Shown here: positions 29,509 to 37,878 of the stretch, piece after piece | How positions within the stretch are numbered: position 1 is the stretch's first letter | Layout of the letters: every line of letters starts with the position of its first letter | Origin: Nonomuraea rhodomycinica | GTDB taxonomy: Bacteria; Actinomycetota; Actinomycetes; Streptosporangiales; Streptosporangiaceae | Direction: 5' to 3' | Assembly (NCBI RefSeq): GCF_013363995.1 | Contig: NZ_JABWGO010000002.1 | Span: forward strand, 186,001-250,000 | Length of the DNA: 64,000 nt | The notes under the pieces: generated by a model | Seen by the model: only the letters and a program-made list of their open reading frames with translations | Databases searched by the model: none | What the model was told of the DNA's origin: nothing | Translations under genes and position numbers: made by a program

Positions 29509-30822
29509 ATGTTTGACACCGTCGTCGCGAACATCGCCCTCGTCCTGGTCTTCATTCTCGTGGGCGGCTTCTTCGCGGCCGCGGAGATGGCGATGGTCAG
29601 CCTGCGCGAGAGCCAGGTGCGCAAGCTCGCCGACCGGGGCCGCCGGGGCGAGCGGGTGGCCAAGCTGGCCCGCGACCCCAACCGCTTCCTGTCGGCCGTG
29701 CAGATCGGCGTGACCGTGGCCACCATGCTCTCGGCCGCGTTCGGCGCCGACCGGCTCGGCATGCAGCTCGTGCCGGTCCTGAAGGGCTGGGGCGTGCCGG
29801 CCGCCGTCGCCCCGGTGCTGGCGCTGGTGCTCGTCACGCTGGCCATCTCGTACGTGTCGCTGGTGCTCGGCGAGCTGGCGCCCAAGCGCCTGGCCCTGCA
29901 GCGGGCCGAGGGCCTGTCGCTGTTCGTCGCGCCCTTCCTCGACTCGATCGCCACCCTGTCGCGGCCGGTCATCTGGGCCCTGTCGAAGTCCACGGACGGC
30001 GTGGTGAAGCTGCTCGGCGGCAACCCGAAGGCGGACCGGGAGGAGGTCACCACCGAGGAGCTGCGCGACATGGTCGTCGGCCACACCGACCTGACCGCCG
30101 ACGAGCGCCACCTCATCGCCGAGGTGTTCGCCGCGGGCAAGCGCCAGGTGCGCGAGGTGATGCTGCCCCGGACCGAGGTGGAGTTCATGGAGGTCGACAC
30201 GCCGCTGGCCGAGGCCGCCGTGCTGGCCGCCGGCATGCCCCACTCGCGCTTCCCCGTCTACCGCGAGTCGTACGACGAGGTCATCGGCTTCGTCCACGTC
30301 CGCGACCTGCTGGACCCGGTGCTGACCGGCCGGGTGGAGCCGATCAGCGAGCTCGTGCCGATCAGGCCGGTCAAGTACGTGCCGGCCTCCAAGCGCATCC
30401 TGACCACGCTGTCGGAGATGCGCGACGAGGGCCACCACCTGGCCATCGTGATCGACGAGTACGGCGGCACCGCCGGCATCGTCACGCTGGAGGACCTGGT
30501 CGAGGAGCTCATCGGCGACATCAGGGACGAGTACGACATCGAGGACGACACCGTGGTCCTGCCGGCCGGCGAGATCGAGATCGACGGCCTGACCAACCTC
30601 AACGACTTCGCCGCCGAGACCGGCATCAAGCTGCCCGACGGGCCGTACGAGACGCTCGGCGGCTTCGTCATGGCGATGCTCGGCCACGTCCCCGACGTGG
30701 GCGAGACCGTGGAGATCCCCGGCTTCGAGCTCACCGTGACCGAGCTGGACGGGCGGCGTATCGCCCGGGTGAGAGTGAAACGCGGTCCGGCCGTCGAGTC
30801 GCCGCCCGACCCGGATTCCTGA
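29509..30822 (+). CDS. CNNM/CorC-family membrane protein (DUF21, CBS pair, CorC_HlyC)
   Basis: 437 residues. An N-terminal DUF21 transmembrane domain (about 1-190: [26 protein letters not shown], then [26 protein letters not shown]) keeps the GELxPK signature. Two CBS motifs follow ([45 protein letters not shown]), then a C-terminal CorC_HlyC domain. Members are often annotated hemolysin but act in Mg/Co homeostasis or efflux. Its stop codon lies inside the first base of a 12-bp palindrome and only 14 bp separate it from trpS, so the two are probably co-transcribed. Confidence 0.92.
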   Translation: MFDTVVANIALVLVFILVGGFFAAAEMAMVSLRESQVRKLADRGRRGERVAKLARDPNRFLSAVQIGVTVATMLSAAFGADRLGMQLVPVLKGWGVPAAVAPVLALVLVTLAISYVSLVLGELAPKRLALQRAEGLSLFVAPFLDSIATLSRPVIWALSKSTDGVVKLLGGNPKADREEVTTEELRDMVVGHTDLTADERHLIAEVFAAGKRQVREVMLPRTEVEFMEVDTPLAEAAVLAAGMPHSRFPVYRESYDEVIGFVHVRDLLDPVLTGRVEPISELVPIRPVKYVPASKRILTTLSEMRDEGHHLAIVIDEYGGTAGIVTLEDLVEELIGDIRDEYDIEDDTVVLPAGEIEIDGLTNLNDFAAETGIKLPDGPYETLGGFVMAMLGHVPDVGETVEIPGFELTVTELDGRRIARVRVKRGPAVESPPDPDS

Positions 30823-30833
30823 CACAATTGTGT
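30822..30833. promoter_or_regulatory. Perfect palindrome at the CNNM/trpS junction
   Basis: ACACAATTGTGT, an AT-rich perfect 12-bp palindrome that begins at the last base of the CNNM stop codon and ends 3 bp before the trpS ATG. It could be an operator for an internal promoter or a hairpin over the trpS initiation region. It also occupies the place where a Shine-Dalgarno would be, and none is visible. Confidence 0.45.
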
Positions 30834-30836
30834 GCC

Positions 30837-31841
30837 ATGGCCAGACCTCGTGTTCTTTCCGGCATCCAGCCCACCGCGGACTCCTTCCACCTGGGCAACT
30901 ACCTGGGTGCGGTCCGCCAGTGGGTCCCGATGCAGGAGACCCACGACGCCTTCTACTGCGTGGTCGACCTGCACGCCATCACCGTGCCGACCGACCCGGC
31001 CGACCTGCGCCGCCGCACCCGCGTGGCCGCCGCGCAGCTCTTCGCCGCCGGGCTCGACCCGGAGCGCTCCACGGTCTTCGTGCAGTCGCACGTGCGGCAG
31101 CACAGCGAGCTGGCCTGGATCCTCATCTGCCTGACCGGCATGGGCGAGGCCGGCCGGATGACGCAGTTCAAGGACAAGGCCGCCAAGTTCGGCGAGAGCG
31201 CCGCCAGCGTCGGGCTGTTCACCTACCCGATCCTCCAGGCCGCCGACATCCTGCTCTACCAGGCCGACAGCGTCCCGGTGGGCGCCGACCAGAAGCAGCA
31301 CCTGGAGCTCACCCGCGACCTGGCGCAGCGCTTCAACCACCGCTACGGCGAGCTGTTCACGCTGCCCGCGCCGTACATCCCCAAGGAGGTCGAGAAGATC
31401 ACCGACCTCCAGGACCCGACGGCCAAGATGTCCAAGTCGTCCTCCAGTCCGGCGGGCATCCTCGACCTGCTCGACCAGCCCGGCCCGCTGCGCAAGAAGG
31501 TCATGCGCGCGGTCACCGACACCGGCTCCGAGGTGCTGTTCGACGAGGAGAACAAGCCGGGCGTCTCCAACCTGCTGCGCATCCAGTCGGCGCTGACCGG
31601 CACGCCCATCCCCGAGCTGGTCGCCCGCTACGAGGGTCAGGGCTACGGCACGTTCAAGAAGGACGTGGCCGAGGCCGTGGTCGAGACGTTCACGCCGATC
31701 CGCGAGCGCACCGAGAAGCTGCTCGCCGACGAGGCGGAGCTCGACCGCCTGCTGGCGATCGGCGGCCGGCGCGCGCGCGAGGTCGCCGAGGAGACGATGG
31801 AGCGGGTCCGCGACAAGGTGGGCTTCCTGGCGAGCCGCTGA
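30837..31841 (+). CDS. trpS: Tryptophanyl-tRNA synthetase
   Basis: 334 residues, a complete class Ic aminoacyl-tRNA synthetase. The HIGH-like motif is in [18 protein letters not shown], and the KMSKS loop is [35 protein letters not shown] is the tRNA-synthetase 1b core. It charges tRNA-Trp. The ATG at 30837 is preferred over a TTG at 30828. No ribosome-binding site is present, because that space is taken by the palindrome. It ends at a 16-bp perfect hairpin. Confidence 0.95.
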   Translation: MARPRVLSGIQPTADSFHLGNYLGAVRQWVPMQETHDAFYCVVDLHAITVPTDPADLRRRTRVAAAQLFAAGLDPERSTVFVQSHVRQHSELAWILICLTGMGEAGRMTQFKDKAAKFGESAASVGLFTYPILQAADILLYQADSVPVGADQKQHLELTRDLAQRFNHRYGELFTLPAPYIPKEVEKITDLQDPTAKMSKSSSSPAGILDLLDQPGPLRKKVMRAVTDTGSEVLFDEENKPGVSNLLRIQSALTGTPIPELVARYEGQGYGTFKKDVAEAVVETFTPIRERTEKLLADEAELDRLLAIGGRRAREVAEETMERVRDKVGFLASR

Positions 31842-31860
31842 CCCCGGCCACCGAGCACAC

Positions 31861-31898
31861 CGACGGCGCCCGGCTCCTGATCGAGCCGGGCGCCGTCG
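31861..31898. terminator. Strong terminator hairpin after trpS
   Basis: Perfect 16-bp arms CGACGGCGCCCGGCTC and GAGCCGGGCGCCGTCG around CTGATC, 19 bp after the trpS stop. No T-tract. It would also stop transcription from the convergent MarR gene. Confidence 0.8.
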
Positions 31899-32046
31899 CG
31901 CGTCGGGCGCGCTCCGCCGGGCCGACGACCAGCGCGCGCCCGGCACGCTCTGGCCGGGCCGATCGCCATTGCGCGTCCGACGGCCCCGGCGCGCCGGTGG
32001 CCGTGCCCGTGTCCGGCGGGTCGCTCGCGGTGCGGGCGCGTGCCCG

Positions 32047-32553
32047 TCAGCGGATCCTGCGGCGGCCGAGCGCCACGAGGATCTCGCGCAGGGCGTCCGC
32101 GGCCCGCCGCACGGTCTCCTCGGGGACGCCCGCCATCACCTCGCGGTTCGCCTTGCCCGCGAGCGTCAGCGCGGTCTCGGCCACCTTCAGCCCTTCGGGG
32201 GTCAGCCGCACCCATCTGCTGCGGGCGTCGCCGGGGTCGGCGGCGCGCTCGACGTAGCCGGCGGCCGTCAGGCGCTGGAGCACGTTGCTGGTGCCGCCGG
32301 AGGTGAGGAAGAGCGACTTGGCCAGCTCGCTCGGCTTCATGGCGTGCTCGGGCTCCGCGCGGGCCAGCGCGGCGAGGATGTCGAACTCCGCGTAGGTGAG
32401 GCCCAGCCCGGCCAGTTCGGCCTTGACGGCCTCCTGGAAGAGCATGTCGAGGCGGGACGTCCGCTTGCTGAGCTCCAGCCCGGCGATGAGGTCCGACGAC
32501 ATGCCGGAGTCGCGCCAGCGCGGGACGAGCCCGTCCACCTCGTCGTTCGTCAT
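32047..32553 (-). CDS. MarR-family transcriptional regulator
   Basis: 168 residues. The winged helix (about 50-125: LTYAEFDILAALARAEPEHAMKPSELAKSLFLTSGGTSNVLQRLTAAGYVERAADPGDARSRWV, described here by its ends) has the family DPxDxR wing (DPGDARS). Flanking helices give the dimer interface. It should repress in the absence of a small phenolic or xenobiotic ligand. It diverges from the amidohydrolase gene across 60 bp of AT-rich sequence with dyad elements, so that gene and its own are the likely targets. Confidence 0.9.
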   Translation of the reverse strand: MTNDEVDGLVPRWRDSGMSSDLIAGLELSKRTSRLDMLFQEAVKAELAGLGLTYAEFDILAALARAEPEHAMKPSELAKSLFLTSGGTSNVLQRLTAAGYVERAADPGDARSRWVRLTPEGLKVAETALTLAGKANREVMAGVPEETVRRAADALREILVALGRRRIR

Positions 32554-32559
32554 GCACCG

Positions 32560-32612
32560 AGGATACTTGCCGGCAGATTGCTTTCTAAAAAGCTATTCAC
32601 TAAGCTTTCCGG
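32560..32612. promoter_or_regulatory. AT-rich divergent promoter/operator region, MarR and amidohydrolase
   Basis: The 60-bp gap is far less GC-rich than its surroundings and holds overlapping inverted elements: CTTTCTAAAAAG, and AAAGC-N10-GCTTT. These are candidate binding sites for the MarR protein. Confidence 0.45.
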
Positions 32613-32613
32613 C

Positions 32614-33894
32614 ATGCAAACTCTGATCAAGAACGCGATCGTCGTCGACACCGAGCCGGAGCCGGTGGTCGTCGGCCGGGCCGACGTGCGGATCGAGGAC
32701 GGCCGGATCGCGGAGGTCGGCCCCGGGCTGGCCGTCGCGGACGGGACCGACGTCATCGACGGGTCCGGCCGCATCGTCATGCCCGGCTTCGTCGACACCC
32801 ACCGCCACACCTGGCAGGCCGCCATCCGGGCGACCATGGGCGACGCCACGTTCGCCGGCTACCTGGAGCGCGTCCTCGGCCGGCTCGCCCCCGCCTTCCG
32901 GCCGGAGGACGTCCACGCCGGCAACCTCGCCGGCGCCCTGGAGTGCCTCGACGCGGGCGTCACCACGCTGCTCGACTGGTCGCACATCCAGTTCACGCCC
33001 GAGCACACCGACGCCACCGTGGAGGCGCTGCGCGCCTCGGGCATCCGCGCGGTGCTCGGCTACTGCCACGGCGGGCAGCCCTCCGAGCTGGCCGCGGAGA
33101 CCCGGCGGGTCCACGACGCCCACTTCTCCTCGCCCGGCCTGGTGAGCATGGTCCTCGCCGCGCTCGGGCCGGAGATCGTGCCCGAGGAGCACGCGCTGGC
33201 GGAGCTGGAGACGGCCCGCGAGCTGGGCCTGCCCGTCACCGCCCATCTCGGCGGCCACAGCCCGGACAGCGCCGCCCAGGGTCTCGCCTTCCTGGAGTCG
33301 CGCGGGTTCCTCACGCCGGGCACGACGTTCATCCACGCCAACCACTACTCCGACGAGCAGCTCAAGGTCATCGCCGGAGCGGGGGGCGGCGTGTCGGTCT
33401 CGCCCATCGACGAGATGACGCTGGGCATCGGCTACCCCGTGACCGGGCGGGCGCAGGCCGCGGGCATGCCCGTCTCGCTCAGCGCCGACACCGTGACGTG
33501 CGGCCCCGGTGACATGTTCAGCCTCATGCGGACCGCGTACACGCTGGAGCGGGGCCGTCCGGACGGCGCCGGGCTCGGCTTCACCACCCGTGACGTGCTG
33601 CGCATGGCGACGATCGACGGCGCCCGGGTGGCCGGGCTCGGCGACGTGACGGGGTCGCTGCGGCCGGGCAAGCAGGCCGACCTCGTGCTGCTCCGCACGG
33701 ACTGCCTCGGCCTGGCGGCCTCCTACGACCCGATCACCGCGATCGTGCTCAACGCCGACACGAGTGCCGTGGACACCGTGCTGGTCGGCGGGCGCGTGGT
33801 CAAGCGCGGAGGGCGGCTCGTGGGACAGGACGTGCCGGCGGCGCTCGACGCGGTGGCCGCCGCCGCCCGCCGGGTCACCGCCGCGCTGTCCTGA
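32614..33894 (+). CDS. Amidohydrolase-superfamily protein, ATZ/TRZ/guanine-deaminase-like
   Basis: 426 residues. Metal site pattern of the superfamily: PGFVDTHRHTWQ (HxH), TAHLGGHS (third His), FIHANHYSDEQL (fourth His) and LSADTVTCGPGD (Asp). The first 55 residues and the last 60 form the usual composite beta-sandwich (IDGSGRIVMPG; LRPGKQADLVLL). Such enzymes deaminate or dechlorinate heterocycles such as guanine, S-adenosylhomocysteine or triazines; the substrate is not determinable here. Regulated probably by the divergent MarR protein. The ATG at 32614 has a poor ribosome-binding site. Confidence 0.88.
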   Translation: MQTLIKNAIVVDTEPEPVVVGRADVRIEDGRIAEVGPGLAVADGTDVIDGSGRIVMPGFVDTHRHTWQAAIRATMGDATFAGYLERVLGRLAPAFRPEDVHAGNLAGALECLDAGVTTLLDWSHIQFTPEHTDATVEALRASGIRAVLGYCHGGQPSELAAETRRVHDAHFSSPGLVSMVLAALGPEIVPEEHALAELETARELGLPVTAHLGGHSPDSAAQGLAFLESRGFLTPGTTFIHANHYSDEQLKVIAGAGGGVSVSPIDEMTLGIGYPVTGRAQAAGMPVSLSADTVTCGPGDMFSLMRTAYTLERGRPDGAGLGFTTRDVLRMATIDGARVAGLGDVTGSLRPGKQADLVLLRTDCLGLAASYDPITAIVLNADTSAVDTVLVGGRVVKRGGRLVGQDVPAALDAVAAAARRVTAALS

Positions 33895-33895
33895 G

Positions 33896-33974
33896 CCGCC
33901 GCGCCGGAACGCCGAACCGCCGCGCCGGGACGCCCGAACCGCCGCGCCGGGACGCCCGACCCGCCGCGCCGGGG
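33896..33974. repeat. GC-rich 21-22 bp tandem repeat
   Basis: Three units and a partial fourth, of the form CCGCCGCGCCGGGACGCCCGAA (21, 22, 22 and 14 bp), starting immediately after the amidohydrolase stop. It is non-coding; at the RNA level it is not strongly self-complementary. Confidence 0.85.
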
Positions 33975-34003
33975 CTGTCGCCGCGCCTGCCTGAGCCACG
34001 CCT

Positions 34004-34038
34004 TCTGAGCGGCGGAAAACGTCTCTGAGCGGCGGAAA
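34004..34038. repeat. Direct repeat with 20-bp period upstream of YihY
   Basis: TCTGAGCGGCGGAAA occurs at 34004-34018 and 34024-34038, exactly 20 bp apart (about two helical turns), 78 bp before the YihY start. This spacing suits a tandem activator or repressor site, but it may be repeat debris linked to the adjacent tandem array. Confidence 0.5.
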
Positions 34039-34115
34039 TCATCGCCTGATGGGAGACTTGACCGGCCGGCGCAGGGCAGGGGCCACTGGCCGAGGCGAAA
34101 GGTGGCGCGAGAACG

Positions 34116-35063
34116 ATGGGCCTGTCCGAGCGGATCGAGGCGGTGAAGGCGCGCGGGCGCCGTCTCAGGGACCACTGGCGGGTCCGCAGGCCGTTCATCG
34201 ACCATTGGATCAAGACCGTGCAGCGCTACCAGCTGCAGTCGGGCGACCGGCTGGCCGGCGCGGTCACCTACTTCGCGTTCCTGTCGTTCTTCCCGCTCGT
34301 GGCGCTCGGCTTCGCCGTCTTCGGCTACGTCCTGACCAACGACGAGGCCGCCATGAAGGCGCTGAGCAAGGCCATCGAGGAGCAGCTTCCCGGCATCGCC
34401 CACCAGATCGATCTCCAGGGCATCGCCACGGCCAAGGCGACCGCCGGGATCATCGGTCTGCTGGGCCTGCTCTACGCGGGGCTCGGCGCGGTGGACGCGC
34501 TGCGCGGGGCGCTGCGCGAGATGTCGATGACCACGTCGCCGCCGCTGGACTACTTCCGCGGCAAGCTGCGCGACCTCGTCACGCTCGTCCTGCTGGGCGC
34601 GGCGCTGCTGGCCTCCGTCCTGGTCACGGGGTTCGCCACCCAGGCCACGACGTGGGTGGTGCGCTTCCTCGGCCTGGACGACACGGCGCTGAACAACGCC
34701 GGGCTGTTCCTGGCCGGCCTCGGGGCCAGCCTGGTCGCCGACTGGCTGCTGTTCGTCATCGTGCTCGGCTGGGTGGCCAAGCCCACCCAGCCGTTCCGCG
34801 TGATCGCCAAGGGCGCGCTGCTCGGCGCCGTCGGCCTCGGGCTGCTCAAGCAGGCGGCCGGGCTGCTGCTGAGCCACACGCTCAACAACCCGCTGTACGG
34901 GGCGTTCGCCGTCATGGTGGGCCTGCTGCTGTGGATCAACTTCTCCACCAGGCTCATCCTGTACGTCGCCGCGTGGACGGCCACGGCCGGGCTCGGCCCG
35001 CCGCCCGCGCCGTCGCCGATCCCGTCGAACGGCTCCTCGGCGGGCCTGCCGTCACAGGCGTGA
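34116..35063 (+). CDS. YihY/virulence factor BrkB family membrane protein
   Basis: 315 residues. A cytoplasmic N-terminus of about 45 residues is followed by the YihY signature DRLAGAVTYFAFLSFFPLVALGFAVFGY and about five further membrane segments, ending in a short Pro/Ser tail. The family was once called ribonuclease BN by error; its role is unknown, possibly envelope transport. Its last 12 bp overlap the end of the convergent carboxypeptidase gene. From memory, the trio YihY, D-Ala-D-Ala carboxypeptidase and SCO4848-type protein is also neighbouring in Streptomyces. Confidence 0.92.
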   Translation: MGLSERIEAVKARGRRLRDHWRVRRPFIDHWIKTVQRYQLQSGDRLAGAVTYFAFLSFFPLVALGFAVFGYVLTNDEAAMKALSKAIEEQLPGIAHQIDLQGIATAKATAGIIGLLGLLYAGLGAVDALRGALREMSMTTSPPLDYFRGKLRDLVTLVLLGAALLASVLVTGFATQATTWVVRFLGLDDTALNNAGLFLAGLGASLVADWLLFVIVLGWVAKPTQPFRVIAKGALLGAVGLGLLKQAAGLLLSHTLNNPLYGAFAVMVGLLLWINFSTRLILYVAAWTATAGLGPPPAPSPIPSNGSSAGLPSQA

Positions 35064-36224
35064 GCGCCTGCGCCACAGGCCGAAGCCGAGCCAGCACAGC
35101 CCGAACAGCAGCCCGCCGCCGATCACCAGCAGGCCGGTGCGGCGGCTGGAGTCGCTCTGCGCCGCGGCGGCCGCGCCGAGCAGCGACGTGGCGGGCCGCG
35201 CGCCCGCGGAGGCGGCCGGGGCGGGCGCCGCCTGCCGCTCGCGCACCGGCACGGCCGCGGGCAGCGGGTCGACCAGCCGCCCGACGGGCGTCACCTTCCC
35301 CCGGTTGGCGAACCCCCAGTCGAGCAGCCCGGCGACCTCCTCCCAGAAGTAGCCCTCGTGCCGCATGATCACCACGATGATCGTGTGGCCGCCGCGGGTG
35401 GCCGCGCCGACGAAGCTGCCGAGCGCCTTGGACGTCCAGCCGTTCTTGACGCCGATCATGCCCTTGTAGCGCCACAGCAGCTTGTTGTGGTTGCTGATCT
35501 CGTAGTAGTTCTTCGGCGCGGGGAACTTGGCGACCTTCGTGCTCACGTACCGCCGGAACTCGGGGTTGGCCAGGCCGGCGCGGGCGATGAGCGCGAGGTC
35601 GTAGGCCGAGCTGCTCTGGCCCGGCTGGTCGAGGCCGCTCGGCGTCCTGGCCACCGTGTCGTTGGCCTGCAGGTGCCTGGCCTCGGCGTTCATGTCGCGC
35701 AGCGTCTTCTGCAGCCCGCCGTTGGTCTCGGCCAGCGCCATCGCCGCGTCGTTGCCGGACGACATCAGCAGCGCCTTGAACAGGTCGTCCACCTTGTAGA
35801 TCGGCTTGGTGGTCAGGCCGACGGCGCTGCCCTCCTGGTTGACGGCCACGCTGCTGGGCCGGACCGTCCTGTTCTTGTCCAGCAGCGGGATGAGCGTCAC
35901 GGCGGTGAGGATCTTGAGGGTGCTGGCCGGGAGGTACCTGCCGTGCGGGTTCTTCGCCGCGAGCACCTCGCCGGTGTCGGCGTCGGCGATCACGTACGAC
36001 GTCGCCTTGGTCTTGGGTGGCTCCTTGACGCCGTCGGGCGCCACCATGCCGTGGCGGACCAGCCGTTCGCCCCCCACGGGCTCCGGGACCGCCGGCGAGG
36101 TCTGTGTGGTCAGGCCGGGCGTCGCCGGTGAGGCGCCGACGGGTGACGTCGGTGAGGCGTGGGCGGTCCCGGTGAGCGTGACCGCGGCGAGGAGTGCCGT
36201 GGCAGGCACCAGTTTCGTCCACAT
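35052..36224 (-). CDS. D-alanyl-D-alanine carboxypeptidase (PBP5-like, S11)
   Basis: 390 residues. Signal peptide (MWTKLVPATALLAAVTLTGTAHA), a Pro/Thr-rich spacer, then the penicillin-binding fold with SxxK at Ser101-Thr-Leu-Lys104, SGN at 156-158 and KNG at 260-262 (KTG in most S11 enzymes). A C-terminal membrane anchor (LLVIGGGLLFGLCWLGFGLW, then RRRSRL) holds it outside the membrane. It trims the terminal D-Ala from peptidoglycan stem peptides. ATG at 36224 begins the signal peptide; the longer frame upstream has no such feature. It diverges from the small SCO4848-like gene. Confidence 0.93.
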   Translation of the reverse strand: MWTKLVPATALLAAVTLTGTAHASPTSPVGASPATPGLTTQTSPAVPEPVGGERLVRHGMVAPDGVKEPPKTKATSYVIADADTGEVLAAKNPHGRYLPASTLKILTAVTLIPLLDKNRTVRPSSVAVNQEGSAVGLTTKPIYKVDDLFKALLMSSGNDAAMALAETNGGLQKTLRDMNAEARHLQANDTVARTPSGLDQPGQSSSAYDLALIARAGLANPEFRRYVSTKVAKFPAPKNYYEISNHNKLLWRYKGMIGVKNGWTSKALGSFVGAATRGGHTIIVVIMRHEGYFWEEVAGLLDWGFANRGKVTPVGRLVDPLPAAVPVRERQAAPAPAASAGARPATSLLGAAAAAQSDSSRRTGLLVIGGGLLFGLCWLGFGLWRRRSRL

Positions 36225-36308
36225 GGCGATCTCAGAGTAGCTTCGTGTTCTTGCACATGTGGCGACACATTCCCCGGGGGGTCCTACCTCGATACTAGAG
36301 GGGTGGGT

Positions 36309-36560
36309 ATGTCGCGAAAGATCGCCGGATTCCTCATTCTTCTCGGGATTTTCATGATCTTCGAGTGGGTGAATCTGGGGTTTAACCTGGCCGACGGGCA
36401 TCCGACCGCGTTCTACGTGGTGCACGGCATTCTGATCGCCGTCAACCTCGTGCTCGGTGCCGTCGTCGGCGTCATCGGCTGGAAGGCGCTCCGCAGAGGG
36501 CGAGACGGGTCAGGCGATGAAGCTCGTCGGCCTCCTCACGCGAGTCGCCGATCGAGGTGA
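36309..36560 (+). CDS. SCO4848-family small membrane protein
   Basis: 83 residues: two membrane helices (IAGFLILLGIFMIFEWVNLG; FYVVHGILIAVNLVLGAVVGVIGW) joined by a loop NLADGHPTAFYVVH that matches the SCO4848 family loop as I remember it (GDPTAY..VH). The Arg-rich tail (last 18 residues) reads through the 3' end of the convergent ligase gene for 89 bp and may be an addition relative to the family. Function unknown; divergent from the carboxypeptidase, a conserved neighbour. GAGGGG lies 5 bp before the ATG. Confidence 0.8.
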   Translation: MSRKIAGFLILLGIFMIFEWVNLGFNLADGHPTAFYVVHGILIAVNLVLGAVVGVIGWKALRRGRDGSGDEARRPPHASRRSR

Positions 36561-37878
36561 AGCCCAGCTTCCCGTGCTCGGGGATCGCGCCCAGCAGGTG
36601 GAAGACGTTCCCCTTGCGGGCCGCGTGGTCGAAGCCGAGGCCGAGCCGCTCGGCCAGCCGGGTGACCTCGCCGGGGGAGCGCCCGCGCAGGCAGGACGAC
36701 GAGCAGTTGTCGGTGGCGGTGTAGTACTTGGGCCGGCCGTCGGCCATGAGCAGCCCGGTGTCCGGGTCGTACGTGGCCCCGGTGGTCAGGACCGCGGCGC
36801 CGAACGGGTGGGTCGTGCCGCCGATGCGCAGGTTGATCTCGCACAGCAGCGCGGCGTAGCCGGCGTCGGCCTTGAGCGCGAAGAAGTCCATGCCGAACAG
36901 CCCGACCACGCCCCGCTCGGCCAGGATGGCGGCGATCCGGGCGGCCGACGCGCCGACCTCGGCCCGGTACTCCGGGGCGGCGGGGAACGTGCAGCCCTGG
37001 TAGACGTCGTTGTTCGGGCCGCCGAGCACCTGGTCGTGCGTCGCCACGACGTCGTGGTGGCCGCCCGGGGTGATCCGGGCCAGCGCGCTCGGGTAGTACA
37101 GCGGCCGGTGCTCGATGAACTCCTCGACCACCGCGCCCCGGTCGAGGATCTTCGCCGAGAAGGTGTCCCAGGTCTCGCCGTCGGCCGAGAAGCTGAAGCG
37201 GGAGTCTCCCGACTTGCTGACGATGGCGTTGCCGAGGCCGGAGTAGCCGTCGTTCAGCTTGACGATGACGCGCTCGCCCGGCAGCGCGTCGATGGCGTCC
37301 TGGATCTCCGCCTGGGTGCGCAGGTCGCCGAAGCCGCGCGCCATGGGCACGCCGGCCTCGTGGCCGACCTCGCGCGCGCCGCTCTTGGAGCCGTAGTAGG
37401 CCAGCGAGGTGGCCGGTCCGTAGAGGGGCACGCCGAGTGACGAGGCGAGCTCCTCCTCCAGCTCGCTCAGGACGAACGGGACCATCCAGGCGTCCTCGCC
37501 GTCGATGGCCGCGCGGACCTGCTCGATCATCTCGGGCCGGGCGAGCAGGTTCCGGGTGAGCGGCTGGGTGCGGGGGTCGTCGAGGCTGATGAGCGTGAGC
37601 CGCTTGGCGGCGTCCTCGGGGTCCGGCAGGAAGCCGAGGTAGTAGTCGACGATCTCCTGGTCGATGGGCATGGAGGAGAGGTAGACCACCTTGACCCCGG
37701 GCTCGCGGAGGCTGAGGAGGAGGAAGAGCAGGCGCTCCTCGTAGCACCTCGCGGCCGTGATGCGGCGCAGCTCGTCCTGCGGGAGGGAGAGCGAGGGCAC
37801 GACCACCAGGGTCCCCTCGCTCGGCTCGAAGATGCTCAACCGTGCATACTTCTCCCCGAACGGGATTTTAGTGATCAT
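36472..37878 (-). CDS. ATP-grasp peptide ligase, PGM1-related
   Basis: 468 residues. The N-terminal pre-ATP-grasp region (VVVPSLSLPQDELRRITAA, KVVYLSSMPIDQEIVDYY) and ATP-grasp fold (ERVIVKLNDGYSGLGNAIV with Lys207; LCEINLRIGGTTHP with Glu347 and Asn349) resemble PGM1 of pheganomycin biosynthesis and its relatives. PGM1 joins an amino-acid-like group to a ribosomal peptide. Family members are widespread in actinomycetes, mostly with unknown substrates. No obvious precursor peptide or other biosynthetic gene is beside it. The ATG (MITKIPFG) has no ribosome-binding site. Its 3' end overlaps the convergent SCO4848-like gene by 89 bp. Confidence 0.85.
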   Translation of the reverse strand: MITKIPFGEKYARLSIFEPSEGTLVVVPSLSLPQDELRRITAARCYEERLLFLLLSLREPGVKVVYLSSMPIDQEIVDYYLGFLPDPEDAAKRLTLISLDDPRTQPLTRNLLARPEMIEQVRAAIDGEDAWMVPFVLSELEEELASSLGVPLYGPATSLAYYGSKSGAREVGHEAGVPMARGFGDLRTQAEIQDAIDALPGERVIVKLNDGYSGLGNAIVSKSGDSRFSFSADGETWDTFSAKILDRGAVVEEFIEHRPLYYPSALARITPGGHHDVVATHDQVLGGPNNDVYQGCTFPAAPEYRAEVGASAARIAAILAERGVVGLFGMDFFALKADAGYAALLCEINLRIGGTTHPFGAAVLTTGATYDPDTGLLMADGRPKYYTATDNCSSSCLRGRSPGEVTRLAERLGLGFDHAARKGNVFHLLGAIPEHGKLGFTSIGDSREEADELHRLTRLALCGAPSSR

